From Stutzerimonas stutzeri RCH2 (GTDB taxonomy: Bacteria; Pseudomonadota; Gammaproteobacteria; Pseudomonadales; Pseudomonadaceae): DNA of 64,000 nt. How positions within the stretch are numbered: position 1 is the stretch's first letter; each line of letters opens with the position of its first letter. Location of the stretch: the NCBI RefSeq assembly GCF_000327065.1, contig NC_019936.1, positions 3,190,001 to 3,254,000 of the forward strand. The letters run 5' to 3'. Below are positions 62,934 to 64,000 of this stretch, piece by piece. The notes under the pieces were generated by a model. It was not told where the DNA came from, ran no database searches, and saw nothing but the letters and a program-made list of their open reading frames with translations. A program made the translations under genes and the position numbers.

Positions 62934-64000
62934 TCAGAACGCCAGGCGCATGCCTACGGTCAGGTTACGTCCGGGCAGCAACACGTCGTCCTTGATGAAG
63001 GAGGTGTGCTGGCGGGCCTTCTCATCCAGCAGGTTATTGGCCTTGAGGTAGAGCAGGTAGTCGGTCTGGTTCAGCGAGCCGCTGTAACCCAGGCTGGCAC
63101 CGAGCATGTTGTAGCCACCGGTTTCACTCTCGTAATCGGCCAGCTCGTCCTGACGCTGCACGCGATAGAACTCCAGCTGACCATTGAGCGCCGGGGTAAA
63201 GCTCTGATCCAGCCGCACGCCCAGGCGATCGGCCGGGATGCGCGGCAGGTCGCCACCACCGTCGCGCAACTTGCCACGCACATGGTCGCCGAACAGGGTG
63301 AAGGCGGTGGCGTCGGTGGCCTGGAAGCGCACCTCTCCTTCGGCGCCAGTGAGCACGGCATCCTGCTGGCGGTATTCGATCTCGCGGTAGCCACCACCGA
63401 TGTCGTTGCCGGTGTCAGCGGCATAGATGAAGTCATCCACCTCGTTGCGGAAAACGCTGAGGCTGAAGGTGGTACGGCCGGCGAACTTGCGCAGGGTGAT
63501 CTCGGCGTTGTGCGAGGTTTCTTCTTCCAGATCGACATTGCCCAGCTCAACGGTACGGGTCGCCGCATGTGGGCCGTTGGCGTAGAGCTCCTCGGCACTG
63601 GGCAGGCGCTGCGAGCGCGTCAGCGAGAAGCCCAGCGAGTACTGCGGCGCGAAGGTCCAGACCGCACCAGCGGACATCGAAGTGCCGCTGTGATCGGTAT
63701 CCGGACGGCCATCGGCATCGATGTCCTGCCATTCGTGGCGCAGGCCGAGTTCGTAGCGCCAGGCGCCGGCGGTGTACTCCTCAAGCAGGAACAGGCCGTG
63801 GTTGCGCGTCAGCGTCTGCGGCACGTAGGCCTCCTCGCCGAGGGCTTCGAAGTCGCGACGCAGGGTCTGCGCGCCGAGCACACCGCGCCAGCCGAACAGA
63901 GGCTGATGGGTCAGTTCCAGACGCGCGTCGGTGGCGTCGTTGTTGAAGCGGGTGCCCACTTCGCCGCCTTCGATTTCCTTGTGCTGATAGTCGCTGTGGC
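62934..64000 (-). CDS. TonB-dependent receptor, ZnuD-like (5' part beyond window)
   Basis: C-terminal 355 codons of an outer-membrane receptor. The frame runs off the right edge (HSDYQHKEIEGGEVGTRFNND...). Repeated aromatic beta-strands, LTRSQRLPSAEELYANGPHAATRTVELGN and a C-terminal aromatic strand (NLTVGMRLAF) show a TonB-dependent barrel. The SDYQHKEIEG and NPHAAT-like segments resemble ZnuD zinc receptors. Plug domain, TonB box and any regulatory site (for example a Zur box) lie outside. Confidence 0.75.
   Translation of the reverse strand, partial: HSDYQHKEIEGGEVGTRFNNDATDARLELTHQPLFGWRGVLGAQTLRRDFEALGEEAYVPQTLTRNHGLFLLEEYTAGAWRYELGLRHEWQDIDADGRPDTDHSGTSMSAGAVWTFAPQYSLGFSLTRSQRLPSAEELYANGPHAATRTVELGNVDLEEETSHNAEITLRKFAGRTTFSLSVFRNEVDDFIYAADTGNDIGGGYREIEYRQQDAVLTGAEGEVRFQATDATAFTLFGDHVRGKLRDGGGDLPRIPADRLGVRLDQSFTPALNGQLEFYRVQRQDELADYESETGGYNMLGASLGYSGSLNQTDYLLYLKANNLLDEKARQHTSFIKDDVLLPGRNLTVGMRLAF

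Noticed and set aside
1..64000. CRISPR arrays, rRNA genes, insertion sequences
   Set aside because: No regularly spaced repeats, ribosomal RNA sequence or transposase was seen. The only mobile element is the filamentous prophage.

Overview
The window is high-GC proteobacterial chromosome and reads like a pseudomonad. Gene content and protein sequence point to the Pseudomonas stutzeri (Stutzerimonas) group: a napEDABC periplasmic nitrate reductase operon, a pseudomonad-type late cobalamin cluster, a PcaR-controlled pcaIJF-D cluster, and a Pf1-like filamentous prophage. The species assignment is inference.

Layout. 1-1757: end of a molybdate importer (modB partial, modC). 1764-3234: a Rid-family protein and a divergent LysR regulator. 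3231-15725: a leftward 13-gene cobalamin block under a cobalamin riboswitch, with outer-membrane receptor btuB, a BtuM-like inner-membrane transporter, cobO, cobB, bluB, a BtuF-like protein without a signal peptide, cbiB, an L-threonine-phosphate decarboxylase, cobQ, cobU, cobT, cobC and cobS. Most junctions overlap by 1-4 bases. 15877-20215: metallophosphoesterase, NhaD antiporter, two tandem NlpC/P60 lipoproteins and a sirtuin. 20350-23768: a cytochrome bd operon with three accessory small subunits (cydP-cydA-cydB-cydX-ybgE). 24097-28319: an unrecognised protein, a DUF2946 protein, 3-methyladenine glycosylase, a DAHP synthase with a two-peptide aromatic leader and an intrinsic terminator, and ttcA. 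28453-32425: a J-domain protein, two Yip1 proteins, SprT and an MFS transporter. 32624-36720: napEDABC. 36823-42308: dcd, a cold-shock protein, mrp, metG, a CWC protein and rsuA.

42389-55070: a tRNA-Gly(CCC) gene carries an integrated filamentous (inovirus) prophage of about 12.6 kb, bounded by a perfect 28-bp direct repeat of the tRNA 3' end. The leftward phage genes are: excisionase-like HTH proteins, Arc-type protein, two hypothetical proteins, a probable ssDNA-binding protein, a small zinc-binding protein, coat proteins, pIII-like adhesin, pVI-like protein, Zot/pI assembly ATPase, Rep and tyrosine integrase. A divergent repressor faces the excisionase gene across palindromic operators. 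Cargo sits at both ends: a YkgJ-type cysteine-cluster protein next to attL, and next to attR three visibly AT-rich genes encoding unrecognised predicted membrane proteins. These three genes are the best candidate for an undescribed system (superinfection exclusion or anti-phage defence is a guess). Most genes that I call small and under 60 residues were found by reading the sequence directly.

55176-60115: protocatechuate-branch genes pcaI, pcaJ, pcaF, pcaD and the regulator pcaR, with paired PcaR-like palindromes in both promoter regions. 60322-64000: a DUF1206 membrane protein, the sodium/proline symporter putP, and the 3' part of a ZnuD-like TonB-dependent receptor cut by the window edge.

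The two most informative regulatory findings are the dual aromatic leader peptides with a terminator ahead of the DAHP synthase (27050-27399) and the conserved 19-bp spacing of PcaR-type palindromes.
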